From assembly GCA_014925825.1 (NCBI GenBank), contig JACGCK010000148.1, positions 48,186 through 112,185 of the forward strand: 64,000 nt of DNA, read 5' to 3'. The position numbers and the translations under genes were made by a program. Origin of the DNA: Pholiota molesta (Eukaryota; Basidiomycota; Agaricomycetes; Agaricales; Strophariaceae). Shown here piece by piece: positions 1-10,434 of the stretch. How positions within the stretch are numbered: position 1 is the first letter of the stretch; each line of letters starts with the position of its first letter. The notes below the pieces were generated by a model. It had not been told where the DNA came from and made no database searches. It worked only from the letters and a program-made list of their open reading frames with translations.

Positions 1-2093
1 CTTGATGTCATCGTTGAGATGCTCGCAGCGGATATCAGCCTCTTTAAATCCTCCAGGTTTTCCTGTGCTATTAACAAGCATTCCGTTGAAAGCAACTTGA
101 GCAGAATCTATAGGCCAGTCATGTTCCATATTGTGTAAGAGCTCCATGAACTCGTGGGCATAATTGAAGCTTCCTCCCGCATAGAACATCGGCATCCAGA
201 AACGCGTCACCCGGTGAATGCGTGTGGGATGTCCATGCTTGATCGCATGACGCATCTCTCGTAAAAGCATGAGATCATGCATCAAGAAAATAGCATGTCC
301 AGATTCTGTGTTTCCACGCACAGTCTTGATCCCATCGAATTCGAGCCGGTCGACTGAAGAGAGAAGAAACTTATCAGCAATTTCAGCGCTGAGAACGGAA
401 ATAGTGTCCAAGGAGGCTGGGATAAAGTTGCCGAAGTCTGAAACAGATTTAGTGCCTGTAACCACCATGGCAGCCTTGATTACTAGGGCTCGCAGAATGA
501 CATCGTAGAAACGAAGCCAAGCATAATAGTCAATCTTCTTTAAGTTGAGTGCAGATCGGTTCGGCAGTTCATTACGAAGAGTAATAAGGCTAACTGCATC
601 TGCGGTAGAGCCTCCCCAAGCATTGCGACCCACGTTATCGATGTAATTGAGGCATGAATGCATCAGCCCATTCGTCATCGTAAAAGGCGTGAGCCGGTCG
701 ATAGAATGTTGAGATCGATCCACGCTGCGTTGGTCTTGAGCTGCACGGTCACGTACAGTTGTGAGTCGGTCACCTATAACAAAGTACATGACACGTTCGA
801 AGATGGGAACAGGCAGCTGCAGCACATCGAGGAAATAATGCCGCAAAACAATCATATTGCCTCTCGTTGATCCTTGCTCTTGATCAAATGTAGGTAGGCA
901 GTATTCTTCAGTGATAGATGGGGTTATTGCCTTCGGATCTTCGAATTTTGGAAGAGAACTGCGGAAGTGGTGGAATCCTTTGACTTCGTCAGCGAGGATG
1001 TATTGGATGTGAAGGATCGTGTTGGCGCGAAATGCCACAATATCATCAGGACTTGCTGAGATCTCCTCCAACGCACGTCCAGGTGGAATCCGATGGCGGG
1101 ATCCAAGTGTAGCCGTAAATCGTTCCCTGCTGGCAATGTAGCTGGCTGGCATCTCGCCGTGAGGAAGGACCAACAGTATAGCAGATACCTCGTCATGAGT
1201 AACGTTTTTGTTGGTTGCTGTTGCTTCCCATGCGAACGATAGCCAGTTAAAGTTGTCGTATAAAAAGGCCTTGACCTTTGTTTCATCTGCAGCGGCAGCT
1301 CGAGCCCTACAAAGTGCGTCCTTACTCACAGAGTTTAGTGCTGTCAATAAAAAGGGATATGACGCAGAGACAGCATAGCGATTGAACACTTGATGAAGTC
1401 GTTTATGGGCACGGTTATTCCACAGAACAAGCCCATTGATTGTGCAGTGGTAGTTTGTCTGGCGGCTTCGAAGATTCAAAAGCATCGATATTACAAGAGT
1501 GCGCCCCTATGAGTCGTGCTCAATTAATTCCAATAAAAGTCTTGTAAATATTCAATACTAACTGGGGCTGTCTCCCGCACTCGGACTTTTCTTTCCTGGA
1601 GTAGATCGTCGTCCTTCCCAATGACTCCCGTCAATAAAGACTCAAATTTCGGCAGGACGCGCACATAGCGCCGTGTCAGATCTTCCAACCTGAAATCTTC
1701 GAGTAATGCGACAGAAGCTTGATTGGCGGGGACCCGAAGAAAGTCGGCGTCCTTCTTATGAGGCCCTTGCGATGCTCTGTCTGTTAACCAGCTGAATTCT
1801 CTCCGACAAGCCTTCGTAGCCGTCTTCATTGCCCAGTCCGTCATTTCACTTGGAATTCTCTTCTCCCACACATCCAGTAACCCAGTAACTGCCCCGCTAT
1901 TGAGAAAAATATTGGCTGATTTCTTGAGAGTGCTGTCATCTGATGCAAATAAAACTTCAAGCAATTGACGGAGGGAGAATCGGTTGCATTCCTCGGCCAT
2001 GTAACGAAGAATGGCCTGCACTTTCTCAGTATCACTCCTGCGAGGGGCCCTCTGGGATAACGGCGGTGGTGGAAAATCGTCTTCTGCATTCAT
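1..2093 (-). pseudogene. DUF6589-type protein, 5' part and core; frameshifted, runs off left edge
   Basis: The minus strand encodes a protein from Met at 2093 (MNAEDDFPPPPLSQ...) with an N-terminal helical region ending near 1524. The body then resumes in another frame (SMLLNLRSRQTNYH, NGLVLWNNRAHKRLHQ) and continues to the window edge with segments such as MELLHNMEHDW and GFKEADIRCEHLNDD. I recognise this layout as the DUF6589 family of basidiomycetes, whose biochemical role is unknown. The frame changes near 1545, and an in-frame TAG lies at 1507-1509 in the downstream frame, so the copy looks inactive. An undetected intron could explain the frame change but not easily the TAG as well. The 3' end lies outside the window. 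Family assignment is from memory of conserved wording, not from a search. Confidence 0.6.
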
Positions 2094-2321
2094 TTGACTA
2101 CAGTAGATACAGGAGTGGTGAACGACAATGGAATAAGATGTATAGAGGAGGGAAATCAAAGAGATCAGTGAGCGACATAGCGAAAGACGCGCGTCGAGCT
2201 GCTGACATAAACCCGGGAACTTCCGTAAGGTAATGTCCTGGTTCTGTAGTTGAAAGTGTCCCAGACTCTGAGGCCGTGTCAACCATTTTGGGAGACGGCT
2301 GGAAGAGTTTGGTCCGAGACT

Positions 2322-2632
2322 ACAAACAGAGCGGACCAGCTGCCCAGCTGCAATCCCACCAATAGTGGAAAAATGTTATTTTTGGTATTTCCACTTTGGG
2401 ATGACCCTGACAACAGCGACGAGCAGTGCTGGGCACTGTTGAGCATGGTGAGCAAGTGCACAGCCTCCAGTGATCACCATCACCGCCCCAGTGACCAGCA
2501 TAGACCACCTGCCAAAAGTGGAATGTCTTCAAACTCAGCTTGGTGGAGTGGCTGTGCCCGTCAGTTAGGAAGCTGGATGCACTATTTTTATATCGTCAAT
2601 CTAGTCTGATTCATGCATGAGATTGACAGACA
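2322..2632 (+). mobile_element. Truncated terminal arm of the foldback/MULE-like family
   Basis: This stretch matches the outer part of the right arm of the 44075-48841 element (compare 48527-48760) and, inverted, its left arm. It ends with CATGCATGAGATTGACAGAC followed by ACAAGTGG, the same terminus seen at 44075 (inverted) and, diverged, at 30520. It abuts the Ty3 gag on the right, where it replaces the gag 3' end. Its inner side stops abruptly near 2322 beside the DUF6589 gene, so only about 310 bp of one arm survives. No coding capacity is supported. Confidence 0.6.
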
Positions 2633-3223
2633 CAAGTGGATGAGCTTCGCGACCATGTGCTTTTCTTCGTCCCTCAACTCCTGATCCCTGCTGTGTACCT
2701 CATCGCTCCACTCCTGGTATGAAAGCGAGGCATCGATGGGCTTGTTGGCGAGCGAGACGGCGAGGGAGGCGCGGGTATTGGCTTCCAGGACGTCGCGGAG
2801 TGCCCCTTCGGACAGGGTGAATGTCTTCGTGGACGTGTTCAGGATGGCGTTGAGGTTTTCGATTTTGATCCGCCAGTCCACGAAGCGGGAGTTTTCGGGC
2901 TGTTTCACGGAGTGGATCTGTTGTTTCGTGTGGTGCGCCCAGTTCTTGTCGAGGGCGAAAGCTGACAACTCGGCGATGTACTCGTCGAGCGACAGTTTGT
3001 CGATCCGGTCCATTTGGGTCACATACCAGTTCTGGAGGCGGGGTTCGAGCATCGCGTCCGCCACCAAACGGACGACCTCTGTCTTCGGGTCCTTGCCTGA
3101 CTGTTTGGCGAAACGGCGACACGCATGGTACCAGTTCTGGAGAATGAGGGGGTTGATGGTGCCGCTGGTGAGTGTTGGGCAGTCCCTGATCTTCAACACG
3201 ACGACCTGAGCAGTTGTCGACAT
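2633..3223 (-). pseudogene. Ty3-type gag, 3' truncated
   Basis: The minus strand reads MSTTAQVVVLKIRDCPTLTS onward as a helical gag-like protein of about 195 residues: the sequence around NWYHACRRFAKQSGKD, the KNWAHHTKQQIHSVKQPENS stretch and DWRIKIENLNAIL resemble the capsid region of basidiomycete Ty3 elements. No zinc knuckle, protease or pol follows, because the reading frame runs straight into a foldback-element arm at about 2632. The LTR at 3629-3869 lies upstream in the correct orientation. The product would assemble retrotransposon particles; this copy is a dead remnant. Confidence 0.55.
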
Positions 3224-3628
3224 CCTATCTTTAGCACGGCTTTGGCTTAGGTAGGCGAGGCTTCTGTTGGGCTGTGCTGATAGTGCAGTGATCTGATCGT
3301 CGTCGCTTGATGATGATTCTTTGACGATTGATGGGGCCTTGTCGTCGCTATAAAAGGCAGCTGTGGGTGTCGGTGTGGTAGGAGAGGCCGGTAACGGAGG
3401 GAAGATGTAGTCGGTGGGGTTTTCTGTGGGGACAGTGGCTGGTGGGCTTAACGGTGCGGCCTCGGCTGCTTGACTCCGGCCTCGCCTGGTGAGGAGGGGC
3501 GTGGGAGTGGAAGGTTGACGGCTCAGGGTGCTGTCTTTTTGTGGATGGTAAAATCCACGGTGTTGCGGAGATTGCGGTGGGACGGTGGGTGTGGGAGTTT
3601 AACATTTTAACGACGTCAAAAAAAAAGT

Positions 3629-3869
3629 GTAAGGGCGCCGTGTAATGGTGCCTTTCGCTCAGATCAGACAGAACAGACGGGTCAAATGTGTATCTTTGAG
3701 GCTCGGTCAGAAGAGAAGTACATGAGAAATAAATGAGTATCTACACACCTTTGAGGCTCGGTCAGAAGAGAAGGAGCCTCAAGGTGAAAACGGGATTTTT
3801 ATGTGGTGATCACGTGATAAGGCGAAATAAGGTTTGCGTCGTGAGTGGGGCCAAAGGGCCATGCTTACA
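3629..3869 (-). repeat. 5' LTR of truncated Ty3-type element
   Basis: Read on the minus strand the segment starts TGTAAGCATGG (3869) and ends ...GCGCCCTTACA (3629), giving TG...CA ends at 241 bp upstream of the gag at 2633-3223. The right boundary is sharp: coding sequence of a STAND NTPase begins at 3870. A 25-bp direct repeat (3694-3718 and 3749-3773) sits inside it. The partner LTR is not in the window, so no target duplication can be checked. The 3230-3628 leader between LTR and gag is C/T-rich on the minus strand and holds nothing else I recognise. Confidence 0.5.
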
Positions 3870-4029
3870 GTTGTATCGTTTCATCCTAGGCTCCGTCGCT
3901 GATGTTCAAAAGGTTCTGAATGTTTTCACCCTGCTATTACTAGAACGAACTTGTGGTAGCGATATCGCGGAGATCCTCACTTTGGATAAGGTCGAAGAGC
4001 TACTGGGATTCAATGTCCGCAGGGCTTTA
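3870..4029 (+). pseudogene. STAND/NACHT-type NTPase, internal exon fragment (5' piece)
   Basis: The frame reads LYRFILGSVADVQKVLNVFT, LLLLERTCGSDIAEI and KVEELLGFNVRRAL, which matches the winged-helix-like segment following the NACHT domain in agaricomycete STAND NTPases. The N-terminal NACHT P-loop region is absent because a Ty3 LTR ends at 3869. The exon is interrupted after the CTTTA at 4025-4029 by copia element 1, and the same frame resumes in the second CTTTA at 10435. STAND proteins of this kind are generally considered immune-type or heterokaryon-incompatibility sensors. Confidence 0.55.
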
Positions 4030-4441
4030 TGTTGAATGTCGACTCCATGGACTCTCTTTCCCTACGTTCTCCTATTTCATCTTACTTACTCCTTTTGTTC
4101 ATAACTCTTCCTATTCCGGATACACGTTCGCTGCCTGGCTATTTCATAAATCCTTTATTTCATATCACCCATTTCATGCTTACTTACAGGAACAAGCACG
4201 TTCGTGCTCGTCCCGTTACCTTCCGTAATACTTATACTATGGACTTCTGCAGCGCATACCTCATCTGTCATTCACCTTGTGTCTGACGTCGAGGTATGCC
4301 TGCTATTTTACCAGTTACCATCTTATATCTTACTGACTACCTTATCATTAGTTTCTGCTTCGCATTTCAGGTAGTCTAGATTATTCCAATACATCTGTCA
4401 TTCACCTTGTGTCTGACGTCGAGTTTCTGCTTCGCATTTCA
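4030..4441 (+). repeat. 5' LTR of copia 1
   Basis: TGTTGAATG...CATTTCA, 412 bp. Internal order: TATA-like TTATACTAT near 4233; segment A1 (4262-4293); an intron-like spacer GTATGC...CATTAG (4294-4351); segment B1 (4352-4369); GGTAG plus spacer; A2 (4392-4423) joined directly to B2 (4424-4441). A2 and B2 repeat A1 and B1 exactly, without the spacer. The TATA-like box lies about 28 bp upstream of A1, so transcription probably begins near A1. Confidence 0.93.
4294..4351 (+). other. Intron-like spacer inside copia 1 LTR
   Basis: 58 nt, begins GTATGC, ends CATTAG, with a branch-point-like CTGAC at about 4333-4337. Its flanks A1 and B1 occur a second time 40 bp downstream fused without it. Length and signals are those of ordinary basidiomycete introns. 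The same unit is present at 10287-10344 in the 3' LTR. Confidence 0.7.
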
Positions 4442-4455
4442 GGTTATGGGCCCCG
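4442..4455 (+). other. Primer-binding site of copia 1
   Basis: GGTTATGGGCCCCG follows the LTR terminal CA without a gap. GGTTATGGGCCC is complementary to the anticodon stem-loop of initiator tRNA-Met (GGGCCCAUAACC), the half-tRNA priming known for Drosophila copia. The same site follows the LTR of copia 2. Confidence 0.75.
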
Positions 4456-4533
4456 CCTCTTTCTGAACATAGCACAGACACGAACAAGACAGATCAAACG
4501 AACACAATACACTACGCACCCACCTAACAGACG

Positions 4534-7500
4534 ATGACCTCGCAAACCCACACACCTCCCATTTTACCAGATGGGCAGAAGTTCGACGGAACGAACTGGC
4601 ACTCTTGGAGCCGCTGGATCCTGACCACCGCTAGGATCCGAAGCGTCGAAAAGTACCTTACTGGTGCCATTCCCAAACCCGCCGAGACCACTAGTCCTAC
4701 GCCTACAGCGCCTACAGCTACGGAAACATCACCACCAACATCCACTACCCCAGACACTCCTGAACCTACGCCGTGGCATTCGTTGAACCCATCTCCGGAC
4801 GAGTGGATTATTCGTGATGCCTGGGCAACTGGCTTACTCCTGTACAACTGCACAAACCCGGTTGGACTAGGCATGGTCTCCGACGAAACAGCTGCAAAAG
4901 CCTGGGCATCGTTGAAGGACTTGTATGGCGCCCAGTCAACTTTATTTGCTGTCAACGCGCAACGTGAACTCCGAAACACCATGCTCACCGAAGGCGGAGA
5001 TCTCACCGTGCACATAGCGGACTTACGTTCCAAGTGGTCGGCCGCAAACGATGTTGGAGCAGGCATTACGGACAAAGACTTTATTATCATCTTACTTGCC
5101 TCACTCCCCTCGTCCTGGGACACCATCGTCGCCACACTTTATGAAGTTCCCACCTCCGTCGAGCTGATCGCAAAGCTTAATTTTCATTGGGCAAGGATTG
5201 GCGGCCGTAGCGCACCTGCGACCAAAGGTGGAATTACAGCACTTGCCGCGAATACGAAGAACTCTTCGAAGTCGAATCTCCTGTGCGTAAACCCAAAGTG
5301 TGGTCGCCGAGGCCATCTCATCATCGACTGCTACTGGGAGGGTGGTGGAAAGGAGGGTCAGTTCCCTGCGCACTTCCGCAAGAAACCTGTCGTAAACAAC
5401 GCACCCAATACCCAGACATCCACAACAGCTGCTACCGCGACAGTTGCACTCGCTGACACCAACACCCCGAACATTACTGAGAGAGAGTACTCGATCCTCA
5501 TGGCGGATGCTACAGGCGTTGGTGAACATGCTGTTGTATCCGACGCCGCTTTCCTCATTGCCCCAAACTCGCCCGATTCCAACCTCACGTATATTGATTC
5601 GGGTGCAAGCGATCACTGCTTCGTGAACCGGGCAGATTTTGGGGACTACATTGCGTTCGATGTGCCGCGAGTTGGACAATCTGCAAGCAAGGGTGCGAAG
5701 TTCCGCATACTCGGGCAGGGTTCAGTCACAAAGATCGTCGAATCTCCAGGAGCACGTACCACATTGAAATTCAACTCAGTCCTCCATACCCCCGACCTCA
5801 CTGCGAACCTTGTATCTGTTGGGCGCTTCGACATAGCAGGATTCTCTGTCACATTTGGAAATGGTCGTGCCACCTTCGTCGATCCATCCGGAACAAGCTT
5901 CATGTCGGGTGAACGTACAGGCTCGATGTATAAACTAGCACTTACCGATACGGTCCATGCTATGGCAGCCAGATCCCACGAGAAACCAGCCAACATCGAG
6001 GTTTGGCACCGCCGTTTTGGGCACGCAAGTGTATCGGCGATCCGCGCACTCGCGAAACAGGACCTTCTTGCTGGGCTTCAAGTGACTGGTGACATCAACG
6101 CGAAGGGATCCTGCGAGGACTGCATCTATGGTAAACATACCGCACGCCCATACGACGAAATCTTTGACAAGGAGTTGGACGTCAATGAACGCGCACATAT
6201 CGACATTTTCGTGATGACAAACACACCTTCCTTCGGAGGCGCCACCTACATGATGCTCTGCATGGACGGCGCCTCGTCTGTCAAGCATGGCTACTTCCTG
6301 ACGCACAAGTCCGCGGACGCAACACTCCAAGCGCTCAAGGACTACGTGTTGGAAGCTGAGACGCAGACGGGCAGGAAGCTAAAACGCATCCGTGTTGATA
6401 TGGGGAAAGAATGGCGAAACGAGAAATGGGATGAGTTTCTGCGTGAAAAGGGGATTGTGATGGAATCTGGCGCACCTTATGCTCACGGCCAGAACGGCGC
6501 AGCTGAACACGGGATCCGAACCATCATTGAGCGCGTTCGCTGCATGCTTGCCGACTCCGGCCTTCCTAAACCCCTGTGGGCAGAGGCAGCCGCCACTGCC
6601 ATATATCTCGACAACTTCATCCCTTCTGCTCGTCGTCCGGGTGTCGTACCATGGGAGTTGTGGACGGGGAAAAGGCAGGATGTCTCGCACCTTCGACCAT
6701 TCGGATGCGCGGCATACGCCAAGGTCGCGCCCGAAATAGAACAATCCAAACTTCTCCCTCGATCAATCAAATATGTCATGATTGGCTATTTTGGTCGAAG
6801 CGCCTACAAGCTTTACGACCCTGCAACTCGTGCTATAATTAAATGCCGCGACGTTATCTTCGAGGAAGGTGAAGGCCATAGGACGATCTCAACGGACCTT
6901 GACGATATCCTCGTGGCGGACGGTCCTGATGTGCAAGCTGCAAACCCGACATCGACTGCAGGAGTCATCCGCCCCAGCATGCAGAATGTCGTTGCGGCGC
7001 GACCACGGGTAACTGACCCACCCCTACATCCCGCGCTGTCAGATGCTTCGCAACTTCCCTCCGCAGTTCCCGCCGCACCCGGAGGTACCGAACAATCGGT
7101 TCTTCCCATCCCACAACCTCCCCCACCACGCCGTTCTGCACGCTTGGTGAAGCCTTCCCCCAACCTCGAAGCCGCACTCGAGTACGCCGGACGTGAAGCA
7201 GCCGCAGAAAACGGGGGGGAAGCATGGGCGCAGACAGTACGCGCGCTTTCTGCGACTGCGAGTGACGACGACACCATTACCATTGCCTCCAACGACACCG
7301 ATTTCTCCGAGCCAACCAGCCACATCCCCACCGCACCGCATGGAAGCATCCTCGACCTCAATACAGACCTTGACGCACACCTCGCCTTCATGTCAACTCA
7401 GCGCAACTCTTACATTCCGCGTAACTACAAGGAAGCGATGGCAAGGGCAGAGATTTGGCAACCTGCTATGGACACTGAGTTGGACATGCTATTGGAGAGG

Positions 7501-7583
7501 CAAGTCTTCAAATGGGTAGAAGCCCCGCCGGACGCACACATCATTGATTGCAAGTGGGTCTTCGCAAACAAGTACGACGCGGG
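4534..7583 (+). CDS. Copia 1 Gag-Pol, N-terminal part (gag, protease, integrase, start of RT)
   Basis: ATG at 4534 opens MTSQTHTPPILPDGQ. Order: gag with capsid-like helices; zinc knuckle CVNPKCGRRGHLIIDC (about residues 251-266; four residues between the first two Cys instead of two); aspartic protease motif YIDSGASDHC (about residue 353); GAG-pre-integrase HHCC (WHRRFGH, CEDC); integrase D (HIDIF), D (RVDMGKEW) and E (NGAAEHGIR). The second integrase motif is VDMGKEW where TDNG-E is usual, a possible loss of efficiency. The proline-rich linker leads into RT with KWVFANKYDAG, where a hAT-type element inserts after the 8-bp GACGCGGG. Beyond that point the frame reads about 85 spurious codons within the insertion. 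The polyprotein would act in cytoplasmic virus-like particles and integrate cDNA in the nucleus. Confidence 0.88.
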
Positions 7584-8585
7584 TAAGGCAGGACACGAGT
7601 ATACTCGCGAGTCTCGCGGATCCTTACTCGCGAGTATTGAAGTACTAAAATCTCATACTTGGATCCGTACAAGTAGTTTCCCACGGATGACTCGGATCCG
7701 CGAGTATTTACTCACAAGTATTGGCAAGTATGCAAGTACTTGTTGCCTTACAAGTAGACATGAGTACTTACAGGTAAACTTGCAAGTACTTGCAAAGAAT
7801 CATGTATTAAATAAATTGTATAGACTTATAGAACTCTAAAAGTCCTTTCGAACGATGCCAAGATTGTATTTTTAGCATAAGAATTGACAAAGTTATTAAT
7901 AATTTGATTTAAGTAAGTACTTTGGGCGTCTAAAAACGCTTTTACCTGCAGTTCAAACGTTAACCGCCCGTACATTTTGCAAACCTGCACATAAATAGAA
8001 GACATGTAGATCCACAGGACACAGTTTAGACCTTAATATTTGAGCAACATTCGGCTGAGCTATAGTAGTATCTATGTTTTCTACTCTTTTTTACTACTTT
8101 AAAGACGCTTTTGCCTATGCCTCGTTTAATATAGCCATCGCCCTTTCGCAAATTGGCATACAGTTAGATATTTAAACTACCTTTTTAACAAGCATACGAC
8201 CATAATATTTGGCTGAGAATTGATTGAGATATTACAAAATGCGCTCAACCACTGCATTGGCTAGTATTTTAGTTGTTTCTCACTCATTTCTCCACCGATT
8301 TTTGTCTTCTCTGAATTATACTACCCAGATATTACCATGTCAAATACTTCTTAGAGTCACAATTATATAAAATTTAGCAATATAATTATTAGTGCCATAG
8401 AGAATTAAATATATCAATATCCACAAGTACTTGCACAAGTATTTGCTATCCCGGAAATCCATACTCGGATCCGGACATACCCGTGGGAACGAGTGATCCG
8501 GATCCGCGAGTCAGTATACTTGCAAGTATTCCCACGAGTTGACTCACAGGTACCTGCGAGTAGACACTACTCGTGTCCAGCCTTA
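7584..8585. mobile_element. Non-autonomous hAT-type element (about 1 kb)
   Basis: Terminal inverted repeats TAAGGC(A/T)GGACACGAGTA, 18 bp with one mismatch, lie inside a perfect 8-bp target duplication GACGCGGG (7576-7583 and 8586-8593). An 8-bp duplication is the hAT hallmark. Subterminal regions are packed with short palindromic motifs (ACTCGCGAGT, AAGTACTTG, GGATCCG-like) as in hAT transposase-binding zones, while the middle is AT-rich with no transposase frame. Removing it and one GACGCGGG restores the RT frame of copia 1 exactly. Confidence 0.9.
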
Positions 8586-9995
8586 GACGCGGGCGGCGAC
8601 ATCACGAAACGCAAGGCGCGCCTCGTCGTCCGGGGCTTCAACCAGATCCCAGGGCTTGAGTTCGACGAGACGTACGCCTCCGTCGTGCGCATGGAGTCAT
8701 TTCGAATGTGCGTGGCCATCGCCGCTTCCCTCGATTATTCGATCTGGGGGAGAGATATAGTCGCCGCATATCTCTATGCAAGTACGCGCTTCACCACCTA
8801 CGTACGACCACCTCCCGGCGCTGTCAGACCGTCCTGGTTGGACCCAGCAAAGACCTACGTATGGGTGCTTGACAAGTCGCTATACGGCACGATGGACGCA
8901 GGACATAACTTCCAGCACGAAGTTGTCGGATCGTTCGAAAGTCTTGGATATTACCGCTCTCTCGCCGACCCTTGCATCCACTCACGGATTTCTGACAACG
9001 ACAATACCCATACCATCACGAGCACATATACAGACGACATATTCGGCCTCTCGTCCACCCCTGCCGGCGCGCGCGCCGCATCTCAGGAACTCGATACATG
9101 CTTCGATACCAAGGACTTAGGGGAACCGACGTACATCCTTGGGATCAAGATCAAGCGCGACAAGGAAGCCGGCACCATCACCATCTCGCAGCGTTCCTTT
9201 TTCGAACGAATGCTGGAGGAGTTCGGAATGGCCGACTGCAATCCCAAATCGACTCCCCTCCCAGCCGGCATCGTGCTTAGTGAGAACGACTGCCCGACCA
9301 CTGACGAAGATCGTCAATACATGTCGGACAAACCTTATCGCGAGGTACTGGGCAAGCTAAACTGGGGCGCCGGTGGCACCAGACCCGACATCGTCTATGG
9401 AACAGGTGTGCTCTCGCGTTTTCAATCCAACCCCGGTCCCGCGCACTGGAAAGCCATGCTCCATATGTTGGCCTACATCAAGGGCACACTCGACTTCTCC
9501 ATCACGTACTACCGCGGCGCCTCCGTCAACCCAGTCACTTACGTGGACGCCAGCTACGCGGATGACTACGACACGCGTCGATCAACAGCTGGGTACGGCG
9601 TCTGGATGGCAGGCGGACTGGTATCTTGGAGCTCGAAGCGCCAACCCACCGTCGCCTTATCCACTACTGAGGCAGAGTATATGTCAATGACTCGTGCTGC
9701 GCAGCAGGTCACCTGGATGTACGCATTTCTCGACGAGGTCGGCTTACCACAGGAACACCCCTTTTCGATCTACGGTGACAATGCGCCGGCCATCGCTCTC
9801 ACTAAGAACACGAAAGGTCATGCCCGTGCCAAACATATCAATGTCCGTTACCACTATATCCGCGAGGCCGTCACCCAAGGTCGCGTTCTCATCGAGCATG
9901 TCCCATCCGAGAAGAATCTGGCCGATCTTTTCACTAAGCCACTCTCGCGCACCACTCATCAGCACCTATGCAAGGAAATCGGCCTCACTGCGTAA
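8586..9995 (+). CDS. Copia 1 Pol, C-terminal part (reverse transcriptase and RNase H)
   Basis: The frame resumes inside the second GACGCGGG copy as DAGGDITKRKARLVVRGFNQ. RT shows the first catalytic Asp in GRDIVAAYLYAS and the YTDD box at about 9029-9040. RNase H shows Asp in YVDASYADD, Glu in STTEAEYMS and Asp in YGDNAPA, then the tail HINVRYHYIREAV and ends at TAA 9993-9995. All recognisable catalytic residues are present, so only the hAT insertion upstream visibly disables the element. The purine tract and 3' LTR follow within 30 bp. Confidence 0.88.
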   Translation, partial: DAGGDITKRKARLVVRGFNQIPGLEFDETYASVVRMESFRMCVAIAASLDYSIWGRDIVAAYLYASTRFTTYVRPPPGAVRPSWLDPAKTYVWVLDKSLYGTMDAGHNFQHEVVGSFESLGYYRSLADPCIHSRISDNDNTHTITSTYTDDIFGLSSTPAGARAASQELDTCFDTKDLGEPTYILGIKIKRDKEAGTITISQRSFFERMLEEFGMADCNPKSTPLPAGIVLSENDCPTTDEDRQYMSDKPYREVLGKLNWGAGGTRPDIVYGTGVLSRFQSNPGPAHWKAMLHMLAYIKGTLDFSITYYRGASVNPVTYVDASYADDYDTRRSTAGYGVWMAGGLVSWSSKRQPTVALSTTEAEYMSMTRAAQQVTWMYAFLDEVGLPQEHPFSIYGDNAPAIALTKNTKGHARAKHINVRYHYIREAVTQGRVLIEHVPSEKNLADLFTKPLSRTTHQHLCKEIGLTA

Positions 9996-10022
9996 ATCGA
10001 CGACCAATGTCGTCTAGGGGAG

Positions 10023-10434
10023 TGTTGAATGTCGACTCCATGGACTCTCTTTCCCTACGTTCTCCTATTTCATCTTACTTACTCCTTTTGTTCATAACTC
10101 TTCCTATTCCGGATACACGTTCGCTGCCTGGCTATTTCATAAATCCTTTATTTCATATCACCCATTTCATGCTTACTTACAGGAACAAGCACGTTCGTGC
10201 TCGTCCCGTTACCTTCCGTAATACTTATACTATGGACTTCTGCAGCGCATACCTCATCTGTCATTCACCTTGTGTCTGACGTCGAGGTATGCCTGCTATT
10301 TTACCAGTTACCATCTTATATCTTACTGACTACCTTATCATTAGTTTCTGCTTCGCATTTCAGGTAGTCTAGATTATTCCAATACATCTGTCATTCACCT
10401 TGTGTCTGACGTCGAGTTTCTGCTTCGCATTTCA
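10023..10434 (+). repeat. 3' LTR of copia 1
   Basis: Same 412-bp sequence as 4030-4441 by eye, including the A-spacer-B and fused A-B units (A1 10255-10286, spacer 10287-10344, B1 from 10345, A2-B2 10385-10434). It is followed by the second target copy CTTTA and then by STAND NTPase coding sequence. Confidence 0.93.

Larger units (their letters stand above)
4030..10434 (+). mobile_element. Ty1/copia retrotransposon 1, full length, with nested hAT element
   Basis: Both ends are defined: 412-bp LTRs that I read as identical (4030-4441, 10023-10434), perfect 5-bp target duplication CTTTA (4025-4029, 10435-10439), a primer-binding site directly after the 5' LTR and a purine tract AGGGGAG directly before the 3' LTR. 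One gag-pol frame fills the interior and is interrupted only by the 1002-bp hAT-type insertion at 7584-8585. Identical LTRs indicate a recent insertion, and the hAT jumped in later. The host site is a STAND NTPase exon. Confidence 0.93.
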
